Assembly: GCF_002215035.1 (NCBI RefSeq)
Contig: NZ_NKFP01000005.1
Coordinates: forward strand, 1-54,047
Length of the DNA stretch: 54,047 bases
Direction of reading: 5' to 3'
DNA from: Leptolyngbya ohadii IS1
GTDB taxonomy: Bacteria; Cyanobacteriota; Cyanobacteriia; Elainellales; Elainellaceae
Positions 14,622-23,385 of the stretch are shown in pieces. The position numbers and the translations under genes are program-made. Numbering within the stretch: the first letter of the stretch is position 1; every line of letters begins with the position of its first letter. Under the pieces are notes generated by a model, which was not told where the DNA came from, did not search any database, and worked only from the letters and a program-made list of their open reading frames with translations.

Positions 14622-14930
14622 GTGAACGCCACCCCATTGAGCCAAATCGAGCTAACGTCTGGCAGTGCCATTCGCATTGCAGGCGTGACCTGGGAAACTT
14701 ACGTTGCCCTATTACACGAGCTGGGAGGCGATCGCCCAACCCGTGTTGCCTATGAGAACGGAGTATTAGAGATCAGGATGCCGGGTCAACCCCATGAATC
14801 TGCCAATCGCGTTTTAGCCACTATTGCGCTCACCCTGGCGGACGAGTTTGGCTTTGAGTTCAACGATTTAGGCTCACTTTTAACCGTTGTTCGGGCAGTG
14901 GGACAATTTTGTCGGAGCTTATCGACCTAA
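14622..14930 (+). pseudogene. Truncated Uma2 family gene
   Basis: The GTG at 14622, preceded by AGGAGAGAC, opens a 102-residue frame. Residues 20-75 (IRIAGVTWETYVALLHELGG, then YENGVLEIRMPGQPHESANR) match the first third of Uma2 proteins. The frame then leaves the family pattern and stops, lacking the PD-(D/E)xK core seen in the intact copy at 11555-12124. It is most simply a decayed gene whose 3' part was lost when the next gene was joined. A short functional product cannot be excluded. Confidence 0.6.
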
Positions 14931-15595
14931 TGGATAAGGAAAAGCTCTTTCAGCAGTTGCAGAAGCAAAAGAAAGCCGTCTTGCTAGGGCTGCTGGACGA
15001 TGCCTACGAAGTCATGACCCCAAGCCAACGCCGCCAAATCTTTAGCCATCTGCTCCAGCAGATTCCCCCTACGGCGATCGATGGCAATCACCTATTGCAG
15101 CAAGTTCAGCAGTTCGATGCAGCCTCCCGTGCAGGCGAGTATTATGCCCCCTTCAGGGTCAACTCCAAAAACTTCATGGACATTCCAGAAGAAACAAGTG
15201 CCTGGTTCGATCGGCTGGGCGACCTGTTGCAGGACAGTTCCCGGCTGACTGTCCAAGGCGACCATGAGCAGGCAGTTGCCTGTTTTCAAATTTTGTATCG
15301 GCTCATTGATGTCATGGAGTCTGGAGAAGAGATTGTCTTTGCCGATGAACTGGGTAGCTGGATGATTCCGGGCGATGGAAAGCAGTACGTTGATGCCTAC
15401 CTGACCTCCCTGGCGGCGATCGCTACCCCCGAACAGTTCACCGAGCAGGCATTGCCCCTCATCCAACGCGATAGCTATTCCTCATTCATGCACCAGGTCT
15501 ATCAAACAGCCTGCAAGCTGGCAACTCCTGCCCAGAAGAAGCAGTTACAAGCGGAAGCAAAACGCCAGAATATCCGCACCCAGCCCAAATCTTGA
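14930..15595 (+). CDS. Helical hypothetical protein of the restriction locus
   Basis: The ATG at 14930 gives 221 residues; an upstream TTG at 14909 would add seven. The protein is almost wholly helical. An N-terminal basic segment (KEKLFQQLQKQKKAVLLGLL) is followed by repeats reminiscent of tetratricopeptide-like helices (VQGDHEQAVACFQILYRLID). No catalytic motif is visible. Its position between the toxin-antitoxin/XisI block and hsdR suggests a restriction-linked accessory, but no family is recognised. A loose resemblance to helical C-terminal regions of SWIM zinc-finger-linked proteins was noted and cannot be tested here. Confidence 0.6.
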   Translation: MDKEKLFQQLQKQKKAVLLGLLDDAYEVMTPSQRRQIFSHLLQQIPPTAIDGNHLLQQVQQFDAASRAGEYYAPFRVNSKNFMDIPEETSAWFDRLGDLLQDSSRLTVQGDHEQAVACFQILYRLIDVMESGEEIVFADELGSWMIPGDGKQYVDAYLTSLAAIATPEQFTEQALPLIQRDSYSSFMHQVYQTACKLATPAQKKQLQAEAKRQNIRTQPKS

Positions 15596-15693
15596 CCGAA
15601 TCTAGATAATTCCCGGCTGCCAAACCTCGATCACGGCTGTTAGCTTGGGAATAATCAGTACTTCTGGACAAGTTATGAGGGTAGTGGCACCCG

Positions 15694-18600
15694 ATGAGCA
15701 TTCATTTCGAGTTTCTTAAAACTGAATGGTCAAAAGTCTACGAAGCGGCTGCCAAAGCTGAATCCCTCGCCTATCCTGACCCTCGCACCGCCTGTTTCTA
15801 TAGCCGCCGTGCCCTGGAACTCGCAGTTGAATGGCTATTTCAGTGCGATCGCAGCCTGGTCGAACCCTACAAAAAAGATCTCAGTGCCTTCCTGTTTGAA
15901 CCCAGCTTCAAAGCATTAGTGGGTCCTGCCCTCCACACTAAACTCGACATTATCCGCAAAAACGGCAATTACGCTGTCCACAGCAGCAGACCCATCCGAG
16001 TCGAAGACGCGATCGCCACCCTGCGCGAACTGTTTCACTTCTGCTACTGGCTCGGTCGCAACTACGGGCTAAAACCTTCTGACAAGCCCGATTCCAAAGC
16101 CACCTTTGATCCCAACCAGCTTCCTCAAACCTCCCCGATTCCACCCCAGACGATCTCGCAACTGCAAACCCTGGCAGACCAGCTTGCCGCCAAAGATGCC
16201 CAACTTGCCGATCTTGCCGCCAGCAATGCCGCTCTCGATGCCGAACTGCAAAAACTCCGTCAGTCGATCGCCCAGGCAAAAGCCGAGAACTCAGCCCAAC
16301 CCGACACCCACGACTACACCGAGGCACAGACCCGCGACTACTTCATCGACCTTTTGCTAAAAGAAGCAGGCTGGGCACTCGATCAAGCCCGTGACCGAGA
16401 ATTTCCCGTTCAGGGAATGCCCAATGAGAAAGGCAAAGGCTTTGTCGATTACGTCCTCTGGGGCGACAATGGTAAACCTTTGGCAGTGGTCGAAGCCAAA
16501 CGTACCCGCCGCGATCCTCAAGTCGGGCAGCAGCAGGCAAAACTCTACGCCGACTGTCTGGAACAGCAGTTTGGTCAGCGACCCATCATCTTCTACACCA
16601 ACGGCTATCAGCACTGGATCTGGGATGATGCCAGCTATCCACCCCGCCCCGTTCAGGGCTTTTTCAAGAAAGTCGAACTCGATCTGATAATCCAGCGGCG
16701 CACCACTCGCCGATCGCTCCTGACCACAGAGATTGATAGCGCGATCGTCGGACGCTACTACCAGACCCGCGCCATCCGTCGCATCAGCGAAGCCTTTGAG
16801 CGTCAAAACGAGCGGAAAGCCCTCGTCGTCATGGCAACTGGCGCAGGCAAAACCCGGACGGTGATCGCCCTCTGCGATCTGCTGATGCGCTGCAACTGGG
16901 TGAAGCGAGTCCTCTTCCTCGCCGATCGGGTTGCTCTGGTGAATCAAGCAGCCAATGCCTTCAAAAAACACCTGCCTGCTTCTAGTCCCGTCAATCTGGT
17001 CACTGAGAAAAACACCGAGGGGCGAGTCTACGTTTCCACCTACCCCACGATGATGGGACTGATTAACGAAGTCGGCGAGGGACAGCGCAAGTTCGGCGTA
17101 GGTCACTTCGACCTGATTGTGATCGACGAAGCACACCGATCGGTTTATCAGAAATATCGCGCCATCTTCGAGTATTTCGATGCCTTCCTGGTCGGACTCA
17201 CCGCCACCCCCAAAGACGAGATCGATCGCAACACCTACAGCCTGTTCAACCTGGAGACGGGCGTACCCACCGACGTTTACAGCCTGGAAGAGGCAGTGAG
17301 AGACGGCTTCCTCGTCCCCTCCAAATCAGTCTCCGTGCCGCTCCGCTTCCAGCGCGAGGGTATCCGCTACGATGACCTCCCTGAAGATGAGAAAGAGCAG
17401 TGGGACGAACTGGACTGGGACGAAGACGGCAACGTACCCGATCGCATCGAGGCGGCAGCCGTCAACCAGTGGTTATTTAACACCGACACCGTAGACAAGG
17501 TACTAGAGCACCTGATGCTGCGGGGTTTGAAAGTTGCCGGGGGCGATCGCCTGGGCAAGACCATCATCTTCGCCAAAAACAACGACCACGCCAAATTCAT
17601 CTACGAACGATTCAACGCTAACTATCCCCACTACAAAGGCGAGTTTGCCCGCATCATCACCCACAAAACCGAATATGCCCAAAACCTGATCGACAGCTTC
17701 TCCCAGCCCGATAAAAATCCCCACATCGCCATCTCCGTCGATATGCTCGACACCGGGATCGATGTCCCAGAAGTCGTCAATCTCGTCTTTTTCAAGCTGG
17801 TGCGCTCCAAAACCAAGTTCTGGCAAATGATCGGACGCGGCACAAGACTCCGCCCTGACCTGTTCGGACCCGATCAGCACAAGGAATTCTTCTGCTTGTT
17901 CGACTTCTGCCAAAACCTCGAATACTTCAGCCAGAATCCCGAAACCACCGAAGGCGCGATCGGCAACTCCCTCAGCAAACGCCTCTTCACCACCCGCCTG
18001 GAATTGATCGGAGAACTCGACAAGCGCATAGTTCAGCACGGAACCGCTGCCGACCTCCCTGGCACTTACGGCAAGACGACGATTAACCCTGCCGCAGACC
18101 CCAGCACCGAGACAGAAGTGCGTCAGGCGATCGTCGCTGCTTTGCAAAACGAAGTGGCTGCAATGAATCTGGACAACTTCATCGTTCGCCCCAAACGGCA
18201 GTGGGTCGAAACCTACGCCCAGCCAGAAGTGTGGAACCAGTTGCAGTCAGAACAAATTAGCGAATTAACTGATCACGTCGCAGGTTTGCCCAATGAACTC
18301 CCTGCTGACGGTGAAGATGCAAAGCGGTTTGACATGATCATGCTGAAGCTACAGCTAGCCAGGCTCCGCCCTGATCCTCAGTACATGCGATTGAGCTATC
18401 AAGTCCGCGAAATTGCCGCTGCCCTAGAGGAGCGAGACGGTGTTCCGATCGTCCAGGAGCAAATGGAACTCATCCAGGAGATTCAAACCGATGCCTGGTG
18501 GGAAGATGTCACCGTTCCCATGCTGGAGCGTGCCCGCAAGCGACTGCGATCGCTGGTTCGCCTCATTGAGAAAACACGGCGGGAGCCGCTCTACACAAAC

Positions 18601-19128
18601 TTCGAGGACAAACTGGGAACTGAAACCGAAATTGAACTCTCCAGCTTCGGCAGCGGCACCGAGTTCGATCGATTCAGGGCAAAGGCAAGGCAGTTCCTCC
18701 TGGCACATGAGGATCACATCACAATTCACAAACTCCGCTTCAACCAACCCCTGACCCCCACCGACCTGAGTGAACTGGAACGCATTCTGCTGGAATCGGG
18801 CATCGGTACACCAGAGCATCTCGAATACGCCAAAGAAACCAGCCAGGGCTTAGGGCTATTTATTCGATCGCTGGTAGGGTTAAACCGGGAAGCCGCCAAG
18901 CAAGCCTTTGGGCAGTTCCTCTCCGGCTCTGCCACGTCCGCAAACCAGATTGAATTCATCAACCTGGTCATCGACTATTTAACCCACCACGGCATCATGG
19001 AGCCTGCCTTGCTCTACGAATCACCCTTCACAGACATCTGCCCAGAAGGACCAGAAGGCGTGTTCGACTCGGAGCAGGTAAGTGGATTAATCTCAGTTCT
19101 AGAAGACATTCGTGCAGCCGCAGCTTAA
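15694..19128 (+). CDS. hsdR: Type I restriction endonuclease, motor and nuclease subunit
   Basis: The product is 1144 residues. A DUF4145-like helical domain at about 1-125 is followed by a coiled coil at 150-200. The HsdR nuclease domain at 210-330 has D252, E267 and K269 (VVEAKR) and a downstream QxxxY-like QQQAKLY. The SF2 translocase has Walker A ATGAGKT at 381-387, DEAH at 478-481, SAT-like LTATP, and later motifs TGIDVP and MIGRGTRLRP. A C-terminal HsdM/HsdS-contact region follows. It translocates DNA and cuts at a distance when the site is unmethylated. The upstream gap contains no gene. An HsdR fused to DUF4145 is known in this branch of type I systems. Confidence 0.95.
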   Translation: MSIHFEFLKTEWSKVYEAAAKAESLAYPDPRTACFYSRRALELAVEWLFQCDRSLVEPYKKDLSAFLFEPSFKALVGPALHTKLDIIRKNGNYAVHSSRPIRVEDAIATLRELFHFCYWLGRNYGLKPSDKPDSKATFDPNQLPQTSPIPPQTISQLQTLADQLAAKDAQLADLAASNAALDAELQKLRQSIAQAKAENSAQPDTHDYTEAQTRDYFIDLLLKEAGWALDQARDREFPVQGMPNEKGKGFVDYVLWGDNGKPLAVVEAKRTRRDPQVGQQQAKLYADCLEQQFGQRPIIFYTNGYQHWIWDDASYPPRPVQGFFKKVELDLIIQRRTTRRSLLTTEIDSAIVGRYYQTRAIRRISEAFERQNERKALVVMATGAGKTRTVIALCDLLMRCNWVKRVLFLADRVALVNQAANAFKKHLPASSPVNLVTEKNTEGRVYVSTYPTMMGLINEVGEGQRKFGVGHFDLIVIDEAHRSVYQKYRAIFEYFDAFLVGLTATPKDEIDRNTYSLFNLETGVPTDVYSLEEAVRDGFLVPSKSVSVPLRFQREGIRYDDLPEDEKEQWDELDWDEDGNVPDRIEAAAVNQWLFNTDTVDKVLEHLMLRGLKVAGGDRLGKTIIFAKNNDHAKFIYERFNANYPHYKGEFARIITHKTEYAQNLIDSFSQPDKNPHIAISVDMLDTGIDVPEVVNLVFFKLVRSKTKFWQMIGRGTRLRPDLFGPDQHKEFFCLFDFCQNLEYFSQNPETTEGAIGNSLSKRLFTTRLELIGELDKRIVQHGTAADLPGTYGKTTINPAADPSTETEVRQAIVAALQNEVAAMNLDNFIVRPKRQWVETYAQPEVWNQLQSEQISELTDHVAGLPNELPADGEDAKRFDMIMLKLQLARLRPDPQYMRLSYQVREIAAALEERDGVPIVQEQMELIQEIQTDAWWEDVTVPMLERARKRLRSLVRLIEKTRREPLYTNFEDKLGTETEIELSSFGSGTEFDRFRAKARQFLLAHEDHITIHKLRFNQPLTPTDLSELERILLESGIGTPEHLEYAKETSQGLGLFIRSLVGLNREAAKQAFGQFLSGSATSANQIEFINLVIDYLTHHGIMEPALLYESPFTDICPEGPEGVFDSEQVSGLISVLEDIRAAAA

Positions 19129-19166
19129 CAGGGGCGGATAAAACATTTAATGTACTCCTCTAATTG

Positions 19167-19207
19167 CTAGGCATAGTGGTAGAATTACTGATTAATTCTA
19201 TACCTAG
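19167..19207. promoter_or_regulatory. Imperfect dyad before the Argonaute gene
   Basis: The core TAGAATTA-CTGAT-TAATTCTA (19180-19200) is a perfect 8-bp inverted repeat. It is nested in an imperfect outer dyad beginning CTAGGCATAG and ending TATACCTAG. It ends 40 bp before the ATG at 19247 and is a reasonable operator or promoter-proximal site. It is not followed by a T-run, so it is probably not the hsdR terminator. Confidence 0.4.
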
Positions 19208-19246
19208 TGTGCAGTACGCTAAATGCACTGGTCAGGTGGAAACTTA

Positions 19247-21409
19247 ATGGTAATCTACGAACTCAGCTTTCGCTCCACGGTTCCGATCCAAAGTATCCAA
19301 TTTCACCTCCACCAAGTCGATCTTCTACGGGCGATCGAACCGAGAGATTTGCCCAGTGAATTAGGCAAATTGGCAAATCAATTGCGTAAAGTTACAGGTT
19401 ATGAGGTTGTCTCTGGAAGGCGCGGAACCCTGCTCAGTTCGTCTCTATTGCAGACCTGTGCAGCTTTTCGGGTTATTGAAACAGAAACAATTGATCTCAC
19501 CTCACCAGAACATAGCTTCTCATTAAAGCAAGTCATTAACCGTTCGGTCGTTCGGTATTTTGAAAGTCGGAACTTAAAGGTCAACGCCTACCAACGCGAA
19601 GCGTTTGCTAGGAGGACAGTGCCCATCTCGAATGACATTGAGGCACAACGATACCTGAAGTGGGATGTTCGCGTTGATAGTGAAAATCATACTTTCCTGT
19701 CCCTTGATTACAGCAGCGAATACAACGATCGCTTGACTGTTCATGATCGAGGTGCTGCAACAATTCCCATTAATCAGCCTTTAATTCATACCTATGACGG
19801 TGCAAGTTGCCGCTTTTCCGGTATTTCAGACTTCACTGTCTCTGAGCCACTAGAAAGTCTTGGCAACATCAGCCTCGTAGAATACCATCGACGAAAAGGG
19901 ATAGTCTCGCCCAGTATCTTAAATGCAATCCCTGCACAGACTAGAGCAATTTGGGCTAACTATGGTTCTCAGGGTAGGGATGTAATTTATCCTCATATCC
20001 CTCAACTCCTTAAAAAAACATTCTCCAGGGACGATGTAGATGCGCGAAGATTCAATGAACAGGTCTGGACGATCGACCAAAGATTCAAAGAAGCCATTCA
20101 AATTATCGCAAAGCTAAACGAAGTTGGTGGTTTATTAGTTCTTGAACAGGCAATCTCCTTTGAGGATTCTCCTTACCGCCCGCAGCGGCAGATCAATTTT
20201 GTAGAGCTTGCTAAGAAAAAGAACTACGAACGGAATCTCGATTTTGGTAACAACGTAATAGGAAGCTTTCCTGCTCAAGGATTGAATCGCAAACAGCTTT
20301 TAGACAAGCCTGCTCAGATCAAAGCAATTGTTTTTCATCCTGAAGGGGAAAGCGTAAAAGCTTGGTGCCAAAGCTTTACTCAATATATTGAAAGCTTTGA
20401 TATTGGTGTTGACCTGATAGATTATCGTCCGTATCCACTGGGAAATACTTTAGGAATTCAGAGGGAATGCCGCAATCTACAGGAGGCTAATTTAGTTTTA
20501 ATGTGCGTTCCAGATAAGGAAGGCTATCGTAATAATCCCATTGCTGATCCTTACCCTGTTCTAAAACGTCAGTTCGTTCAGGCAATGTTGCCCTCTCAGG
20601 GAATTGAACTTAGTACAATCCATAGTCCTTTCAAACCCAGTACTGGGAACAACTTGCTGCTTGGAGTGCTTGGTAAATTAGGACATTCTCCCTGGCAACT
20701 GCGGCAGATGCCTGGTAATGCTCAGGCTTTTGTCGGGTTAGATGTAGGACGAAAAGACGGCAGAGCCGTTGGTGCAGCAGCTTTCGTTGTTAACCAGCTA
20801 GGGAGGGTGATTGGTTGGTCAGCAGCCGACTTTCAGGCTCATCGAGAAACTTTTGACTCCAATTCCCTGCGAAAAGTTATTTTCGATTTAATTAACCTGT
20901 TTGAACAACACGAACAAAAGCAGCTAGAACATCTGGTAATCCACCGCGACGGACTTCTCCAAGATGACGAGTTTAGCCTTTTCTCAGAATTGATGTCTGA
21001 GCTACACGCTAACGGAGTAAAAGAGGTTGATGTCGTCGAGGTGCTGAAATCGGGCTATGACCGAGCAGGGCAATATAACGAGAGAACCGAGATGTGGGAG
21101 AACCCCCAGCGGGGTTGGGGTTGGTCTCTCTCAGATGAAGAAGTTGCTCTCATGACCACCGGAGCTAAAGAGATTAAGGGTGGAACTAACTTTGTTCCTC
21201 GTCCCATTACGATCCGTCGTCGTATGGGAAACACGACTCCAGGTACTCTTGCTGCTCAGGTCTACTGGTTGAGCGAGATGCATATTGGATCGACCCAAAC
21301 TATACGACTTCCTATTACAACCTATTATGCAGATGCTGCGGCTGAATATGCGTTAGAAGGATTCTTGCCAACAGGAATTCAGATTGCACGTAGACTTCCC
21401 TTTTTATAG
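19247..21409 (+). CDS. ago: Long prokaryotic Argonaute with complete DEDD active site
   Basis: The ATG at 19247 has AGGTGG about 8 nt upstream and gives 720 residues; an ATG at 19223 lacks a ribosome site. Length and order fit a long-A pAgo with N, PAZ, MID and PIWI. The MID pocket for the guide 5' phosphate shows Y436, K440, Q451 (in PSQG) and K477, the YKQK-type set. The PIWI slicer residues are D499 (GLDVGRKDG), E534 (AHRETF), D568 (HRDG) and D696 (YYADAAAEY), a full DEDD set. It should use small guides, most likely DNA as in studied cyanobacterial pAgos, to cut DNA such as foreign plasmids or replication intermediates. It lies just behind the type I restriction genes. Confidence 0.9.
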   Translation: MVIYELSFRSTVPIQSIQFHLHQVDLLRAIEPRDLPSELGKLANQLRKVTGYEVVSGRRGTLLSSSLLQTCAAFRVIETETIDLTSPEHSFSLKQVINRSVVRYFESRNLKVNAYQREAFARRTVPISNDIEAQRYLKWDVRVDSENHTFLSLDYSSEYNDRLTVHDRGAATIPINQPLIHTYDGASCRFSGISDFTVSEPLESLGNISLVEYHRRKGIVSPSILNAIPAQTRAIWANYGSQGRDVIYPHIPQLLKKTFSRDDVDARRFNEQVWTIDQRFKEAIQIIAKLNEVGGLLVLEQAISFEDSPYRPQRQINFVELAKKKNYERNLDFGNNVIGSFPAQGLNRKQLLDKPAQIKAIVFHPEGESVKAWCQSFTQYIESFDIGVDLIDYRPYPLGNTLGIQRECRNLQEANLVLMCVPDKEGYRNNPIADPYPVLKRQFVQAMLPSQGIELSTIHSPFKPSTGNNLLLGVLGKLGHSPWQLRQMPGNAQAFVGLDVGRKDGRAVGAAAFVVNQLGRVIGWSAADFQAHRETFDSNSLRKVIFDLINLFEQHEQKQLEHLVIHRDGLLQDDEFSLFSELMSELHANGVKEVDVVEVLKSGYDRAGQYNERTEMWENPQRGWGWSLSDEEVALMTTGAKEIKGGTNFVPRPITIRRRMGNTTPGTLAAQVYWLSEMHIGSTQTIRLPITTYYADAAAEYALEGFLPTGIQIARRLPFL

Positions 21410-21571
21410 GTGAAAGAAGTTGTTGAAATAACCGTTCCAGTAGATGTAATTAGAATTATGATGGCATCTCTTTAATTATTTTACTAAGGCAGAATGGGCG
21501 GAGCGCAGACTAGCTCCTTGTGAATAATTAATAAAATTAAACTTAGCTCGGGCCTATTTAATCTCAGCAAT

Positions 21572-22504
21572 ATGATGCCAAATGAAGAAGTTTCAATTGA
21601 TATCATTTTACAGGACAAAACGGGCAAGAAAATTGATTCTGCAACTGTTGTCGCCACTACTGATATCCCTGGAGAACATACATTTCGAGATTTGCCTCCA
21701 GGGGAGTACATTGTTGATCGCATCCTTCCCAATGGGCACATATACATTGATGAGAATCCTTCAAAACACAATTTGATTAATGAGAAGAGTGACCTTTATG
21801 TAGGAATCTTTTTCATAGGCTCCTCATCTTCTGAATTAGGGGCAGTCAATGAAGCAGGACAGTCTGGGCAAGATGATAGATCTGAATCCCCTGTCCCAGA
21901 ACCAATTCTTATAGGTGTGGTTCTTGTAACAGCAGCAGCAATTTGGTCAACAGATGTAGCTGTTTTTTTAGGCTTTGCCCCATCTACTGCACCTTTTCAA
22001 TCTTCCCAGATGGCACAAATTGAGTATCAGCGATTAAACCGTTCTACTAGCACAACTGATCGTAATGTAAACCGACTCCCTCCTGACTTAGAGGAGAGTT
22101 TAAGTAAGTGCCTTGAGGAAGCAGTCAAGTCACAGAGTGAGTTGCTTGAAAAGGCAAAATTTCTTAATTTAACTCTTGACCCGTTTGGGGTAACTATAGA
22201 TCCGGCAAAAGTAGCACAATATTTAGTTAACGAAGCACGACAAAATTCAGGTAATTTAGATCAAGAACAGCAAGACTCCAGCGATCCAGCCGTAGTCCTA
22301 ATCCGTGGCTTGAAAGAAGCAATTGAAGACTGCAACCCTGGATTGATTCAGAAAATTATCGAAGCAGAAACGAGGGAAGATGTAGATTCAACGATCGTCA
22401 ACGATTCTCAAACAGCCAGTCCCCAAACAGTAAAAGAACCTGCTGCTTTGGAGTGTTGCCTTTGTGTTGATAACATACCCTTATCAGCAACAAATTGTCC
22501 CTGA
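21572..22504 (+). CDS. Membrane protein with N-terminal Cna-B-like domain, downstream of ago
   Basis: The product is 310 residues. Residues 6-60 (VSIDIILQDKTGKKIDSATV, HTFRDLPPGEYIVDRILPNG) resemble a Cna-B/carboxypeptidase-regulatory beta-sandwich. One hydrophobic helix follows at about 111-135 (PILIGVVLVTAAAIW). A helical charged region (PPDLEESLSKCLEEAVKSQS) then leads to a C-terminus with several cysteines (ECCLCVD and NCP). No signal peptide is visible. It starts 162 bp after ago on the same strand, so co-transcription is possible but not shown. Base composition is AT-richer than in the restriction genes. No family is recognised; whether it partners the Argonaute is unknown. Confidence 0.6.
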   Translation: MMPNEEVSIDIILQDKTGKKIDSATVVATTDIPGEHTFRDLPPGEYIVDRILPNGHIYIDENPSKHNLINEKSDLYVGIFFIGSSSSELGAVNEAGQSGQDDRSESPVPEPILIGVVLVTAAAIWSTDVAVFLGFAPSTAPFQSSQMAQIEYQRLNRSTSTTDRNVNRLPPDLEESLSKCLEEAVKSQSELLEKAKFLNLTLDPFGVTIDPAKVAQYLVNEARQNSGNLDQEQQDSSDPAVVLIRGLKEAIEDCNPGLIQKIIEAETREDVDSTIVNDSQTASPQTVKEPAALECCLCVDNIPLSATNCP

Positions 22505-22564
22505 AGTTCAAGCAATTCCCGACCTTGAACATTGAGTGAAAATAAATCTGAGCAATCTCCCAGC

Positions 22565-23110
22565 CTAACCCCAAACTGAAAGCAATGCCTGATCAGCTTC
22601 CTCTTTCTCCACGTCCAAATAACGAGCAAGATTACCAATATCTTGATGCTGAGTAATTTGCTGAAGCGTTCGCAAAGAATATCCTGCTCGGTGCAGTTTG
22701 GTGAGGAGCGATCGCCTAAACGAATGCGTTGACACCCCTTTCAGCCCAATGTAATCACAAGCTTTTCGCAGAGCCAAGTCTGCTGCCTGAGTTGTCATGT
22801 GCTCATTAGCGTTTCTGCCGGGGAAAATGCAGCCCTGCTGAGGAAGGTTAGCATCTAGCAGCAGTTGCGCCAGCGGCGGCGAGATAATCACGTCGCGCGT
22901 CTTTTTCGTTTTCGTATTCTTCGCCCGGTACAGGATACGTCCATTGATGATATCGGATCGCTGCAACTGAACCGCCTCCCCCACCCGCGCCGCTGTGTGA
23001 TAGCAAATTTGGAACAGCAGCCGATGGGGTTGGTCGAGCGTCTCGAAAAGTTCAGCCAGTTGATCATCGGTTAAGACTGCCGCCTGACCATTGCGATTTA
23101 CCTTCGGCAT
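22565..23110 (-). CDS. Short tyrosine recombinase, catalytic domain only
   Basis: The product is 181 residues. It has the catalytic residues of tyrosine recombinases: R42 (AARVGEA), H129 and R132 (THSFRRS), H155 (QHQD) and Y164 (RYLDV), plus a lysine-rich beta-hairpin (KNTKTKKTRD). It lacks the N-terminal core-binding domain of full integrases, so it resembles the short, XerD-like recombinases found on plasmids. It is transcribed away from a second recombinase at 23386-24090. A palindrome lies 19 bp upstream of its start. It may resolve plasmid multimers or move the flanking island. No substrate site can be named from sequence. Confidence 0.85.
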   Translation of the reverse strand: MPKVNRNGQAAVLTDDQLAELFETLDQPHRLLFQICYHTAARVGEAVQLQRSDIINGRILYRAKNTKTKKTRDVIISPPLAQLLLDANLPQQGCIFPGRNANEHMTTQAADLALRKACDYIGLKGVSTHSFRRSLLTKLHRAGYSLRTLQQITQHQDIGNLARYLDVEKEEADQALLSVWG

Positions 23111-23128
23111 AGAATAAGAATTGCCTTG

Positions 23129-23155
23129 ACTTGGTATTTTGTTATTTTACCAAGT
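23129..23155. promoter_or_regulatory. Inverted repeat ACTTGGTA-N11-TACCAAGT before a recombinase gene
   Basis: Perfect 8-bp arms are separated by 11 nt, 19 bp upstream of the minus-strand ATG at 23110. It could be an operator or a recombination (core) site. The rest of the 23111-23385 gap between the divergent recombinases shows no gene. Confidence 0.45.
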
Positions 23156-23385
23156 TAAGATCGCAGTAAAATCAACCTCTCTCGTCTCAACAGTGCAGAA
23201 GGTTCCCACTTGTTGAGAATGCTACCCGGCTTAATGCAAATACATGCTGAATTGAACCTGATTAGGAGTTAAGTTCGCCCGATTCTAAAGTCCGTTTTGA
23301 CGGAAAATAGGCATTTGAGGTTGATACATTAACTTATTGACCTTTCCTAATGTAGAATTGGCTGAACACCCGTACTGCTTCATCT

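Noticed and set aside
16357-17136. Long 259-residue minus frame inside hsdR
   Set aside because: A GC-rich antisense shadow of HsdR with intact motifs; no independent support.
17503-18147. 214-residue minus frame inside hsdR
   Set aside because: An antisense shadow; its acidic repetitive composition mirrors HsdR codon use.
23129-23155. Intrinsic terminator before the recombinase
   Set aside because: The stem is AT-rich and lies upstream of the gene start with no T-run after it; operator or core site is more likely.
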